NCBI GenBank assembly: GCA_948099385.1
Contig: CANUEZ040000207.1
Coordinates: 2,527,001-2,591,000, forward strand
DNA: 64,000 nucleotides
Reading direction: 5' to 3'
DNA from: Fasciola hepatica
Lineage: Eukaryota; Platyhelminthes; Trematoda; Plagiorchiida; Fasciolidae
In this document: positions 35,493 through 48,219 of the stretch, one piece after another
Layout: every line of letters begins with the position of its first letter
Numbering within the stretch: position 1 is the stretch's first letter
Notes under the pieces: model-generated
Database searches by the model: none
Told to the model about the DNA's origin: nothing
What the model saw: only the letters and a program-made list of their open reading frames with translations
Position numbers and translations under genes: made by a program

Positions 35493-37640
35493 CTGTAAAT
35501 GCAAACCAAAACTTCAAGTCTCATTAACCAAAATTACAAAACACTACTTAGAATACAGTAGCTACGCTTAAAAAGCGAAATACAATCCGCTTTGGCCTTG
35601 AATAGGTGACCTGTTACGGCGATCGTTGAGAATATAGACTGTTTGGATTGATCGAACATAGGAGATCAAGAGGGTGAATAAAATAACTTTGTACGGGCGA
35701 TATCGGTTAGGAAATTTCGTAGTGCATTGTGAGATTTAAGATGGCGGGAGATGTGCCACATAGATGACTATAACTAACCAGCAAACGTAAAGGGGATATT
35801 GTTTTTGAGAACAAAAAGGTCACAAGGCAATTTCACAGTTTTTTGGAAGCAATCTACACGGAACTAGTTCGGACGTCTTCCTTGACGTCTATTTCATTTT
35901 AAAACAATTTAGTTTGGAGAAAATTCCGCTGTTTTTCTTTAGGGCCATTAGAGGTGATGAAATCCTCAAGCTGATGCTGATATTTATGGAACAAACTGCT
36001 GGCTAGTTGGCATTTAGTTGTCATATGAACGTGTTTGTTCTCAAATGGGCAGCATCATGAAATATTTCAAATACAACTCTTCATCAGTCTGTGTTATTTG
36101 TTGATGGGACAACAACGATAGAAATCTGGTACAGGAACAAATTCTTCGTGATCCGTGCGATAAGTGTAAAGAAAAAACGGAAAGGTCATTGATCAACGAC
36201 TCCGTAGAACGACACACGTGAGGTTATTTCGGGTGTCGGCTTTCAAATGTGCGAGCCATGAAGCTGAAGAAATGACTCAAGTGCCATACTGGCTGAATTC
36301 GCTTTTTCTGAGTAGTTTTCTAAATGGATGCATGATAAAGGAGCAGATGTAGTAAAACGATAATATTAGTTATTAAACACAGGGAAACGCCTGAGACTGT
36401 TGGATAGTTGAAGGTCGATGTTTTGGATAATACCATTACCTTTGTTTGTAATGGGGAGCATGCCTTCGGAGTCGAGATAGCTACTGATTAATTGAACTTT
36501 TTCGGCTCCCTCAGGAAGCGTCTCTGTGAGGAGTTCTCAGGAACGCACTCCCAAAGAGCCACAAGTGAAACTCGAAAGGAGTTAAGATAACAGGAACACT
36601 ACGTGATAAGGCAGCAAAACTAATTTACGCCATTTTCCCCGTGAAATGAAAGTGAAAATGGCAATACTCCTCCGGATTATTACTGTTCGTGATGAAAAAC
36701 TGAAAATCTGATAAGAATAATTAGTTTATGCTCCGATCGTACTTGCCAAATACGTTGGCTCAGGGTTTCGGAATTTTATACATTGTAATCAGTAGCATAT
36801 GCAGTGAGAGTGTGGTCTGATGAATTGTTTGCTAAACGGCTTAATCTTGATGACAGGCTATGCTTCAACGCCTGACCAGTACCGAGCTCAAAGCTTGGGG
36901 CAACGAAATCTCGAGCGACAGTATAACTGGTCAATGGTGTGCGTCGTTAGAATGTGAGGTGAATTCCATCAGAGGTGTTTAAGTCTCAAGGTTTGGTCGC
37001 CCATATCAGTCAAAACCAAATAAAATTGTTCAACGGCTGGATACGCAGATGAACATCCTATATAATCCTTGTGTTCAACACTAATAAAACGAGACGGTTC
37101 CAAGGCAGAAACCGGGATGGATCGGAACAGGTACGGTCTGTCAAATAAGGATATGTCCGATGACGGTCCAAATGCATCGGATTTCAGTTTTCACTACTGA
37201 TACAATTCTCAGTAGCCAGAAAGCAGATAACCGCCCTGGATTAGGGGACAGACTGAATGGAGTGTACTCGCAAACGGATAGTCCAGTATACAATTGTGTA
37301 ATACATTTTTCCTCGTAATATTTTTGGTGTTATCAATGCCCCCTAATTATATAGGCATTTTAATTAAGATACCAGAAGAAAGAATAAGAAAATCGGTAAT
37401 CATGATGACAAAAATAACAGTTCCGCATCCACATAGGTATACTGCTATCTGTGCCACGAGAGACAGTGTGTGTCCATGGCTGTCATGCGGAATTGGCTAA
37501 GCAATGGAAGATGAAAAGTAAGTCAACATAATTCGCGCACAAAATTGACATGAGAATATCAGTACTTACCGTCACTCCGAAGTACCTAATGGTTACAACT
37601 CCGTGTAGTAGGATAATGCTCTTATTTTACTGGTCATTTA
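35493..37640. other. no recognisable gene
   Basis: Short frames only. A ctgatgaag motif on the minus strand (36079-36087) is followed at hammerhead-like spacing by gaaa; see findings. Confidence 0.5.
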
Positions 37641-37649
37641 GGGAAGATG

Positions 37650-37930
37650 GTTAGAAGAGGCTGAAGATGCTTTCAGGAAGCTTAGAAAGGTTAAGGTGAA
37701 GATTGTTCAGTTCCGAAGATTATCGTATAAATCATTAAATTCCTCGTCGGTTGACGTAGTGTGACAAATATTTACGACATCAGCATAATCAATTACAGTT
37801 TCAGAAGAACGATTCATGAGGTTGCTAACCTGGACATGGGAAAAGAGGCGAGAACAAAGTAACTTGGAGAACGCGAGCTTTTTTAATAAGGAATCTGGAC
37901 GGCTTGTAGGCCAATCTAGTTTTTCAGATA
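37650..37930 (-). pseudogene. LINE reverse transcriptase fragment (motifs B and C)
   Basis: Read on the minus strand, a block like VLQVTLFSPLF (37910-37850; expected VLQGSVLSPLLF) is followed at the usual distance by SSETVIDYADVVNICHTTST (about 37800-37740), a YADD motif with the last D changed to V. A run like EEFNDLYDNLRN follows, as in Jockey-like or similar LINE polymerases. Stops and a frame change lie between the blocks. Too short and worn to assign a clade. Confidence 0.6.
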
Positions 37931-38367
37931 CATCCCCGAAATAGTCGGTACATCATGACAGTAAACTAGCTGAGTGACTAGTGTAATGATGCTTCTGAAA
38001 TAACAGTAATCTTAGAATGAAGTCAATGATTGAAGAATGTTTGTGAAATATGCACCCAGCAGATTTAACAGAATTGTTTCACCAAAGAGTGATCCAGAAT
38101 GGTAGTATTTTACAGGGAATATCATTTTTCCTTCCTACTCGAATACTTTTTTCCAACCAGCTTGGTTATTGATTCCGCTTATATTAACGTCAAACCAGTT
38201 GTCCGGGTGTGTTGAATATTCTAGTGAATAAAAGATTGTTGAAAGTTCCGTGATTATCACTCCACTAATGCTTCGACATCTTTCAAGTCGTGGACGCAGC
38301 CGAAAAAGCAAAGCAGTGCATCTGAATCACGTGGCATATTCAGAATAACGTAGGCACACACGGAACC

Positions 38368-38970
38368 AAAAATTGAGTGCCAGTTTTGTGGCAGACTACA
38401 CTTCGCGGGAAGAGACAACTGTCCTGTCCTGGATAAAAACCTGTGATAACTGCAGGGAGCTCATCCTTTTCGGGTCAGAAAGTTTCCTCAGGAAAACTGT
38501 GGACAGAGATAAAAATCATCGAAGCTCAGAGCGAGTGAATGGGGTGCAAGTGCCGACTAAGCGAAAAGGTGTTTTCGCCAGAGTGTTGGTGAAATCAGAA
38601 GAGTTGGATTTCCAGTTGGACACAGGGGCGTCGGTGAATATCAAGTCTACGAAAACTCTTCCTAGTATTGCATGGAAACCAACACAAGAGACTCATTGTG
38701 TGGAACGGTGAAGAGGTTCATCCAAGGGATGAGGCAATGCTGAAAGTCGTGGTTCCCAAGAATGACCAGTTATCGCACATGAACATTGTTGTGGTGGGCC
38801 ACGGCTAGATTCCCATCTTCGGATGTGATCCTATCGAAAATTTGGGCTTGGTGTCATACTACTATGGCTCAATAATTACCCATATATTAGATAATGTCGA
38901 ATATTACTTAGAAAAATATGCCTCTGCTTTCGATGAGAAATTGGGAAAGCTTGCGAAAATCGCGATATAA
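38368..38970 (+). pseudogene. Ty3/gypsy gag zinc knuckle, protease and linker relic
   Basis: At 38376-38440 one frame reads CQFCGRLHFAGRDNCPV, the first gag zinc knuckle. It shifts frame into TCDNC, the start of a second. The frame 38373-38711 then carries LDFQLDTGASVNI (DTGA active site at about 38619), the retropepsin motif. After another shift, VWNGEEVHPRDEAMLKVVVP and IPIFGCDPIENLGL match the protease C-terminus. YASAFDEKLGKL (about 38915-38950) is the protease-polymerase linker. The reverse transcriptase itself is absent downstream. At least two frameshifts and a stop make it non-functional. Confidence 0.75.
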
Positions 38971-39130
38971 CATATACAGGTACACACAAAAAATATCTAG
39001 TCCAATTCTAGTCAGTCCTCATTCCGTTGGTTTTATAGTGATTGAATGACTTTCGCTTTGTTCAAATACGTGGTCTCCGTTCAACGAAATTTTCAGCCAA
39101 CACGTCTTCTGCATTTCAACAGCAACGGTG

Positions 39131-39251
39131 GCCGTAGTAGTAGTATTTGTATCAGTGTTGGTAGTATTAGTGATAGTCATAGTAGTGGTAGTAGTGGTAG
39201 TAGTAGTTTTAGTAGCAGAAGCAGTATTAGTATTCTGGTGGCCGTAGTAGT
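39131..39251. repeat. degenerate GTA/GTG trinucleotide repeat
   Basis: Imperfect repeats of agt/ggt over about 120 bp. They create Ser-rich and Thr-rich frames on the two strands that should not be read as proteins. Confidence 0.9.
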
Positions 39252-39361
39252 CTGGCAATTTTAGCAATACTATTGTGGTGGTAGCATTATGTTTTACTAT
39301 TCCAGTGTTGGTAGTAACAAGCTGAAATAGGAGATAACGTGTTACTTGTAGTTGTTTAGGA

Positions 39362-39480
39362 GTGGTGCGCCTATCTGATTGTGGTCGGGAAGAAATTCAC
39401 CTAAATGGCGTCGATCGGGTAAAGCCTGTCAGCTGCCGTTTTGCTGACGCAATTCAAAACTTGAGAGCAAGGCAAGTGTA
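39362..39480 (+). pseudogene. possible Ty3/gypsy integrase tail
   Basis: The frame beginning at 39362 gives GREEIHLNGVDRVKPVSC, close to the usual end of gypsy integrase (…V…DRVKPA). It lies on the same strand as the protease relic 0.4 kb upstream, so the two could be remnants of one element with a large internal deletion. The match is short. Confidence 0.35.
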
Positions 39481-41479
39481 TCTAGCGGTCAATATAAGCA
39501 GGCTGCTTGGTCAGAGTTCGCACATATTTTCTCGCGAAAAAAGAAATTTTTATGCATACCTATTTTTCTTTACAGATCTATGCACTAATAATCTGTAGGA
39601 TTTTCCCTTGAACATCTGTTTCAATCTTTGTTGCACTTTCTTGTAACGTGAGACATTTTTTCCAAAAAAGCAAAAACAGACGCAATGATAACGAGAGATC
39701 AGTGGGAGTGCAAACTACCATAGATTGTTCCCTTGCGTTTGTTCATACACATTAAATGTATACATACAAAGCGACAGAAAAAGATAGAAGCCCACAAAAT
39801 ATAATCCGTTCACAGTCGTACTTGCTCAGCCCACCGCATGACTGTTCGCGCAATTTCTTGTGTATCTACGTAAACACTCATTCATGTTTCCTAACATTTC
39901 TGTGCTGTTCGGTACACTTGCTCTCCAGTCCCTCTTCCTCGCGGCAAATGGCCAGTTGTGATCTTCGGTTAAATCTGATCTCGGCGATGCACTTTTTTTT
40001 CCCAGTTTCATCGTGCTATTCAGATAAAGAAAGCAACAACAACAAGAAGAACGATAACAAAAAAGCGTAGACTTCTCAGAAGCTGATCGAAGCGTAAGTC
40101 TAAGTTTTCCCTCTAGAACGAAATAAGCACAGGGAAGTAGCCGTGCACACGGACGAATAACGAAAATGTCAATTTTCTTTCACACACACACACATAGAAA
40201 GAGTATGAATGAGAAAGATGGAAAGTTTCAGGTTTGTAGAGGACAGTATTACTCTTCCGAGTTTATTCGGAACTGTGAAGCGCGATCGAAGTGAAGTATA
40301 TATGGCTACAAATGTTCTGTGCAGTTTTTCCCTCCACTTTGCCCCTCAACCCATTCGTCGTCACGGGAGAAGACTCTCTATCACCCTTCTAAAGATGACA
40401 CCTTAAATACACTTCTGTTGAAGTGGCAAAATGAAGCCAGACGAAGGTTGCCAGAATGTCTCATACCTGGACAGCCGGCGGCCAAGTGACTTCTACGCTT
40501 CAAATTTCATTTCGTTCGAAAACCTTACGATTGTTTCGTCATTTAATCTTGCTATCATTAGTGCTCCAAGTCTTCTACTCATCGGAAGTGTTTAGAGGAA
40601 AATCCTTCTGGCCCTTGATCTTCTTACGCTGATAACAGTCCCATTTAGAAGCACAAACTGGTTTTCACTTTTTCGTTTGTGTTGTTCATGGGCTAGCCCG
40701 TGCATGTGAAAAGGCTTATCTGTGGGAGGGAGGGGGTGTCTTCCAAAAATGTCTTGAACACGATGACCTTGTACACACCAATTTCTGTTCTATTTATGAA
40801 GTCGTGACCAAATTCTGATCTTCCAATACAAACGGTTACGATCGAGGAAGACCAAGACATTTCCTGGACTAGGCTTGAAAACCAAGATGCGGACTATTCA
40901 GATGGTAATCAATAGCCTTTACGTGGATTACAATGACGCTGGAAATCTTGTGGCTGCATAGGCGAACCTAAATGATCAATGCAAGACAATGAGATAGTTC
41001 GATTTATCCAGATGAGCGATAATTACGGCCTCGTTGCTTCTTGCTAGTCCTCGACCAACTCAACTGAGGTAGTGTTCTCAGAAAGGATCAGTCCGGTGTC
41101 TGATATGACCGCCGGTGTTGTTACCATCAAAAAAGAAAACAAAATTTTCATCGAATTGTGGTCACTTTCACCTGAAACGTGTAAACTGATTTGGAAGTGG
41201 GAGAAATGCATGCCAAACACTGTTGAGTAAGCCGGTCGAGTGATCCGCTGTTGTGAATGTCTCTGACGTTTGTGAGCTCTTCGCTGATTGCGCGGGCCGA
41301 ACACATTCCTGGAATTATGTTGGCCATACAACTAACAGTGACTTTGTTATGCTGTACTGGACCGACACAATGATGTGCTGAACTGCTCACTACCCAGTTA
41401 TGATAAATTGAAGTGACCTAGGGACAGGTGAATATCTAGGAGGGCATGGTCATATGAGTGCTTTTAATCAGGTCAATCA
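39481..41479. other. no recognisable gene
   Basis: A short CA run lies at about 40180-40194. The minus-strand frames at 41044-41390 lie just 3' of the LINE fragment at 41480-41665 but show no clear reverse transcriptase motif. Confidence 0.45.
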
Positions 41480-41665
41480 GCACCTATTATTCACCATAGA
41501 AATGTCTGTAATTCGGTTGATCAACTCACTGTTTTTGGACCCCGGAGCTGCATTGGTTGTCCGCCATCGAAGTGATAAGGTAACACACCGAACGAATCTT
41601 TTGAAGTCAATAAATATCACGTAAACATGGGCATCACAACTCCTGACCAGTAATAGTTACGTTTA
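41480..41665 (-). pseudogene. LINE reverse transcriptase fragment (motif A)
   Basis: On the minus strand, CDAHVYVIFIDFKRFVRCV (about 41655-41590) matches the motif A region of RTE/CR1-type polymerases (VYVxFIDFKxAFDSV), with the catalytic FDS region degraded. Only this block is clear, so clade and extent are uncertain. Confidence 0.55.
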
Positions 41666-42660
41666 TCAGATTTCGATAAGATGTGACATGAAAGAGCTTG
41701 AACCTAGCCAGATGGTTTGCCAAAATTTAGGTGGAATAGGTACGTGATTTCTGTGCAATATCGCGCTCAATAAATGTGTGGCTGGATGCTCTCGCTTCAG
41801 ATATGACACTGAGTCTTTGGGTAGATGAACAAGTACAGACTAGTGGTGATCTGAGCCTCTTGTTCAGCGTGAATGTTGATTTTATTCTTTCCGTCTTCAT
41901 ACTCATCTATAATTCGAGATGACGGGGGCTCAGTAATAGAAAGAGATATTTCCAGGTTGACCTATTGCTTGTGGTTAGTTGTGATTACACTACTTATCAG
42001 TGATCTATATTTCATTACATGGATTGACCAGCTGTCGACGCTGTTCATGTAGTTATTCTTTTTTATTGAATAACTCCAAGCAGAACAAAATCTAGTGAGC
42101 TCGTCATTGAAGTGCCCCAAGTACTTTTCCACGAATTACAGAGTAGTTCCACGGCCAAAACACGAGCGTTAAACGGGACGAGAGTTTTCTGTTTATGACT
42201 ACTCATATGACGATTTGACTCAGAAATCAGTTCGAAACTAGTAAGATGGTGTCCACAGGTAAGGTATTAACTATTTTTCTGGAATCTCGTCTCCTTTTAC
42301 TCACAGCGACTTTTGAATTCACGCAACGAGCGGATCTTTCTCTTGCTCAAAAGATGCACACATCACGTATCTGCTGTCTGGTTATAATAAACTAATTGGT
42401 ATAATCGGTTTGAGTATATGACCAGCTATTGGTGGAACAAACGTAACGGTAGGCAAAAAATTCCACACTTGGTCATGATACCCAGATCGAAATCGAGATC
42501 GTAGATGGGATTTCGTAGGATAAAATAGTGGAGCAATTTATCATACTGGACAGTGAGTTAATGACCAGAAGTTTCGATTGCTCAAATGGATTTCTAACAT
42601 TCGTCTTTGACCATCTTTCATCCAATCAGAGTGGTGAATCAAAATATTTCATTGGTATAT
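41666..42660. other. no recognisable gene
   Basis: Nothing supportable is seen on either strand. More of the 5' part of the LINE at 41480 could lie here but is not recognisable. Confidence 0.45.
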
Positions 42661-42671
42661 ATTTCATAAAT

Positions 42672-43470
<799 letters not shown>

Positions 43471-43627
43471 GCTATCCCTCAAGCTGTTAGGATATTAGGG
43501 TTAGATAAACCCTCTTCCGAAAGCTCATTCCGAGGCTCAGTTTGCACAAGTCGACGCCAGTATCTTCCAAAGGTTGTAACATTGTCTATTGATTTAGGCA
43601 CTATCCCCGTTTGCCGTGGATCTTATT

Positions 43628-43810
43628 CTAATTTCCGAGGTAATTCGGTACAAAAATTGAACAAACCACTACAAAAACTGTCAGTAAGAGGGCCTCAAGT
43701 TTGATCCAGTCTTTAAGAATCTGGTGTTCCCTGAAAATACATCCAAGAGTGATGACACCATCGAGGTAAACTAAATATTGCTCCGACAGCAGCTCGGGTA
43801 GTGTGTTATG

Positions 43811-43866
<56 letters not shown>

Positions 43867-44300
43867 AGGTAGCTGTAGTGTTGGCCAGACTCAATGGCAT
43901 CGTTCAAAACTCGTCGAGGCCGAATGGGGTAGTAAATGCAGTTCCACGTCGGTCAACCGGATAAAACTATACTTACCAATGGCCCACAGCAAGATGATCA
44001 ATAGCGCCCAAAAAACGGGTCACGGTAAGAGCGTCAACTATTTGATCGACGCGAGGCAGAAGAAACGAGTTCTTCGGAGGCATTCCGGCAAGCTTGTGAT
44101 AACTGGCAAAGAGGCGAAGCAAACCGTCTCTTTCATCTTTAGAACTACTGAGGTGCACATGGGCTTTGGATAGACGAATATTGCCCAAATCAAGCCTCTG
44201 CGGAATCTTTTCCTACAACGGATGTTTGTGTTGTAAGCGAACGAGCCGCGGCTGTGTATGGATAAATAGAGCGTCCCCGATGTTCATTTTTGTTGTAGCA
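43628..44300 (-). pseudogene. Ty3/gypsy reverse transcriptase relic, split by a TA microsatellite
   Basis: Read on the minus strand: the pol linker ending LGNIRLSKAHVHLSSSKDE, then LLRLFASYHKL (expected RFCVDYRKL) and LPRVDQIVDALTVTRFLGAI. DRRGTAFTTPFGLDEF, a stop, and MPLSLANTTATFQ follow. The frame then runs through about 50 bp of TA repeat (43811-43861) and continues with YLVYLDGVITLGCIFREHQI, in which the YLDD catalytic motif is YLDG, and CSIFVPNYLG. Block order and spacing match gypsy polymerase. Stops and the changed catalytic residue make it dead. Confidence 0.85.
43811..43861. repeat. TA microsatellite inside the gypsy reverse transcriptase
   Basis: About 25 TA units sit between the FQ of the ATFQ motif and the block leading to YLDG. 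This shows expansion within a dead coding sequence. Confidence 0.95.
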
Positions 44301-44429
44301 TCCTGGTCCGACCTACTTCCACATACATCCGGGCACACGCGTCAGAGAACCGTTAAGACCCGGGTGGTGTATGTCCACGCACACTGCTCCAACACTTCGA
44401 TTCCTTGTCCCTGCGGCAATACTTTCTCG

Positions 44430-44545
44430 AAATGCTTCATATGCCAGACACCGGTAATGTTTTATAAATCCGCTGAACTGCACTCAGAGTTGCAATTTTC
44501 GTGTATGGAACTGTAGGTGGACCGCCGTTGTGTCTGGCTCTTTAG
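44430..44545 (-). pseudogene. Ty3/gypsy gag fragment
   Basis: On the minus strand, TTAVHLQFHTRKLQL and then FIKHYRCLAYEAF align block for block with the gag fragment at 55155-55330 (ATIHLHFHARIPIPGEQF, then FARNLRCLAYDA). Gag of gypsy elements has this HARxxxPGE…LRxLAxxA region. It lies directly 5' of the reverse transcriptase relic on the same strand, with the protease region missing, so the two may be one internally deleted element. Confidence 0.6.
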
Positions 44546-46729
44546 AGGAGCAATAGCTGACGCGCATTAACATATATGCAGTCACGCTATTGTTCCAAAC
44601 CCGTCAATCACACAAAATGTACTTTATTTCCCAGTCTATTTGAGATAATTGAATCCTTTATCGTCCGTCGAAACGAAACGACTCACAATCCTCTGCTCTG
44701 GCTACTCAGCCTCAGGCAATGTCGCTCAAATAAAATATATCAAGATTATGTGCTATCGGTGCACACTGCCTTCTGACGAAACCCACGGTCAAAACTAATA
44801 ACAAAAGAGTCAAACCCGGGGCAGAACTCGACTGAGAGTTTCCAAAACGGAAGACCTACTTTCGGGTCTTTTTTCCTCTTGAGACGAAACTTTCTTGGAC
44901 TTGTGCCATCAATTTGAGAGAGGAATTGAAGGTTTAAATCACTTAGGTCGTTGCAAGAGCTCACTTGGTCTGTAATAGGTCGCAGATCACGGTGATTATA
45001 TTACTGGTCACTACCACTGCCCAAATATATATTCACTGTGACAAGGATTATAGTCCCAGATTGCGTACTGTGAATAACCAAAGAGGGAGAGGTATTAGGT
45101 AGAGGACCACGGACAGAAAAGTAGACGAACAAACACAAACAGGGAGATAGAGGAACAAACAAACAGGCACACATACAGAGGGACAGACACACGCACACAA
45201 ACAAACAGGCAGAGGTTTTACCAAACCCACTTACTGGGAGACATACGATAAGTCATTTCAAGTTATGACACCGACCGTAACCGCACAAAATGCCTAATTC
45301 AAATCAGAATATAATGGGGAATTATTTCTCCAATCAGATAGTTGCTCATGAAACTAGACGGTAGTGAGAATTAACCGAACGACCCGGTAGTTTGTGCAAG
45401 TCGATTACCAACGCTTTAAGTAGTCAAATTCACTTCATTTTGCTCCGTAAATCTGCCAAATCTAACATGGTCCATGCAAATATCCAAAGCAGCAGGGGGT
45501 GTACCATTAAACCATTCATCATTCCAGCATTCTGGAAAGCAATAAAACAATAACCTTCACACCTTTTGGATTCAACTTGAATAATTAATTTTCTCTCAAC
45601 TGGCTAATCCCTGCTCCATGTATCATTTGTTAGATTGTTCGGGCCGAAACACGGCACTTTGTATATGAATCAACAATAAGCAAAAGAGCTGATAGGTTTG
45701 CATGACCGGTGAACTTCGTCCAGCGGAAGTACCTTCTGGTAAACTCATCCTTTCCTAGATGTTCTTCGATAAATTTGCCGAACTTTTGCACTAAATAAGT
45801 GCCCTCTTTCTTGGGTCAAAAATGCAACTGAAAGTGAGCAGAGTAAGAAAAAATGTCCATTGGACGAAGGGGTTCATTCACATATTGATGTACTGACGTG
45901 TTGTCTGAGATCAACAGTGCGTCACTACTAAGCTTTTTAGTGCTCACAACAGAAGAGCTAGTGATCTATAGCCTCGTGAACATGGTATTTTTTTGTTTCA
46001 ATGATCGTCCTGCCTATTGGAAGCACCAGACATTGTGATTAGTCTCCTCAATATAAAGTCAAAAACAGGGAGTTTTTCTGAGACTGTGACCAGTCTGTGT
46101 GACTGATGCGCTTTTTCTAGGTTTTATCCGAAAACAGTACCAACTATTTGGATTTTGCACTATACTTCCGAAATCTGATCATGGCTTGAACCATCTTGAT
46201 ACGTGTGTAAGTGTAATTAGCGCATTCTGAACTGGTCTGACAGCGTGAGTGACATAAGACCCACTGGATGCAGATATGTGATTGGGACACTACCTAAGAA
46301 CCAGAGAATATACAGCCAAATAACAGCTCGGATTTTGGTTGCAAACATCGACGCATTATACGTATAACTTTGCACGTGTATAAGGAACTGACATGTTTGG
46401 TATATTATATGTTGAAAGATTTCTTTAGAAAAACTTTCCACAACCTAAATTTTCGTCTGTATTCCAGCGGTAACCTTCAAGGAGTGCATTAGTACGAGAA
46501 AGTAAATTCCGCTATATGTGACGGGGTTAAGAAACACAATGTAGATTCGTATTGACTAAAGCAATAACATTGCTTAAAGTTCACTGCGAAAATGATCAAG
46601 AACCGGTGAATGCTCGCAGCATCCAAGTGGAAAGATGAGTGCACTATTTTCGCTCTACAGTGCATTGCCCGATTTTCAGTTTTAAACAGTTCTTCGCCTC
46701 GATTTTCGCACATTGGTCACTTCGGCAAA
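44546..46729. other. no recognisable gene; purine-rich low-complexity stretch
   Basis: A degenerate ACAAAC/AGAC low-complexity tract runs from about 45090 to 45215. The minus-strand frame 44746-44964 is basic and protein-like (PRKFRLKRKKDPKVGLPFW) but unassigned. It lies upstream of the gypsy relic on the same strand and could be element leader sequence. Confidence 0.4.
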
Positions 46730-48219
46730 CGCTATTCAATGACTTTTAATTTCTATTATCACCGCTTGTACTTGCTACTAGAAATGCACTTTCAATATCT
46801 AGTTTACCTTCAACGGGGAATTATAACGCCAGACCGATGGAGTAGCTATGGGGTCACCTCTAGGCCCCTTACTTGCTGATATATTCATGGCTAAGCTAGA
46901 AAACGGGAAACTTAGCGATACGATAGAAAGTCTACCCTTCTACTGTCGATACGTGGATGATATTTTTGTCCTAACTGACAGTCATACGCGGCTTCAGTCA
47001 TTAGTGGAGGAGTTCAACCAGGCACATGAGGCGGTTGATTTTACGTCGGAAGTAGAAGAAACGAACACTTTCCACTTTCTAGATGTGCTTCTTTTAAGAG
47101 GTGGCGATGGCAAACTGCTCCGTCGCGTATATCGCAAACCAACGTGGACAGGCCGGTACATCAATTTCGCCAGCTTTGTACCCATCGGACGTAAACGTTA
47201 CCTTATTCGCTCACTCGCAGCCCGTGTGCGAATGATTTGCTCCAATGAGACGGTGAGTGAAGAATTAGACATTTTGAAGCAGACGCTATTGGATAATGGA
47301 TATCCCGAGCGCTTCATTCAGAAGAATATAGCTGAAAGAGCAACGAGACAAGCGTCAGTGACCGTGAAGATGAAAGATCTATACATCCATCTCCCTTTCA
47401 AAGGAGATGACAAAAGCGAGTTACTAATAAGACGCTTGGAAAAGGCTATCGCCCGCACCTTTCCCGCTGCTACACTGCGTGCCCACTTCACCAGTCGACC
47501 AGTGATCTCGACGAACCTAAAAGACAAGTTACCTGTCCTCACCTCATCCATGCTAACCTATTCGTTTATTTGCTCATGTTCGGCAAGCTATATAGGTAGA
47601 ACGACACGGCAACTATCACAAAGGATCAAAGAGCACAAACCAACTTGGCTGTCGACGGGAGACAGAAAATCCATCACCAGCGCGATTGTGGCGCACCTCG
47701 CAGACACTGGACATCACGTAAACGACGACGCGTTCAAAATAGTCTACAGAGTCCCTACGAATGCGCCGAAAGCTTCTCGAATACAACATCTAGCAACGGC
47801 AGAGGCTGTGGCGATCAGATTATTCAATCCATCGCTTTGTTCTCAGAAACGTTTTGTTAAAGCACTCAAACTACCCTGGCCGCGATCCGAGACCGACCCT
47901 GGAGCTCAGTGTGACCCATACGTTGACCCTTTGGTTCAAACCGGAAATGGATAATCCCCGAAACCCTTGTTCATTGTTTCACGGGCCCCTTTCCCAACCA
48001 CGAAACAACAACATTTCCCCTCCTATCCTTCCTAACTACGTAACACCAACTTTGATGACCATCCAATCAAACTTTACCACACAGATCTTGTTCATAATTT
48101 ATGCATTTCTAACCTATAAATGTAACTGTATTAGCCACGAGGATGATGTGTTTTCTATATATAATGAAATGGGATTATTCAGTGAAATGCTCAGTTGTTT
48201 AAAATTTTTGCTCCACTAG
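46730..48219 (+). mobile_element. Penelope-like element (PLE), 5' decayed
   Basis: The PLE consists of a degraded upstream reverse transcriptase part (about 46730-46847) and the open frame 46848-47954. Upstream of the frame, FTFNG and RQTDGVAMGSP can be read with stops replacing Tyr codons, so the visible frame does not begin at the original start. Sequence after the stop, up to about 48219, has no clear end signal, target duplication or second terminal copy; the 3' limit is a guess. Confidence 0.8.
46848..47954 (+). CDS. Penelope-like element polyprotein, 3' part: reverse transcriptase and GIY-YIG endonuclease
   Basis: A 368-codon open frame, the longest non-repeat frame here. Residues 1-13 are MGSPLGPLLADIF (RT motif B). 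FYCRYVDDIFVL (31-42) is the catalytic YVDD. FHFLDVLL (75-82) and VYRKPTWTGRYINFAS (94-109) are the following RT/thumb blocks typical of PLEs. After a linker the GIY-YIG domain has SFICSCSASYIGRTTRQ (about 239-255), QRIKEH (258-263), AHLADTGHH (282-290) and the expected catalytic Glu in AEAVAIR (Glu319). In PLEs the nuclease nicks the target and the polymerase copies the RNA there. All catalytic motifs in this part are present, so loss was recent or limited to the 5' end. The N-terminal polymerase part is broken upstream, so it is not a full active element. Confidence 0.9.
   Translation: MGSPLGPLLADIFMAKLENGKLSDTIESLPFYCRYVDDIFVLTDSHTRLQSLVEEFNQAHEAVDFTSEVEETNTFHFLDVLLLRGGDGKLLRRVYRKPTWTGRYINFASFVPIGRKRYLIRSLAARVRMICSNETVSEELDILKQTLLDNGYPERFIQKNIAERATRQASVTVKMKDLYIHLPFKGDDKSELLIRRLEKAIARTFPAATLRAHFTSRPVISTNLKDKLPVLTSSMLTYSFICSCSASYIGRTTRQLSQRIKEHKPTWLSTGDRKSITSAIVAHLADTGHHVNDDAFKIVYRVPTNAPKASRIQHLATAEAVAIRLFNPSLCSQKRFVKALKLPWPRSETDPGAQCDPYVDPLVQTGNG

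Noticed and set aside
39019..39267. Thr/Asn-rich minus-strand and Ser-rich plus-strand frames
   Set aside because: Both arise from the same degenerate GTA/GTG repeat.
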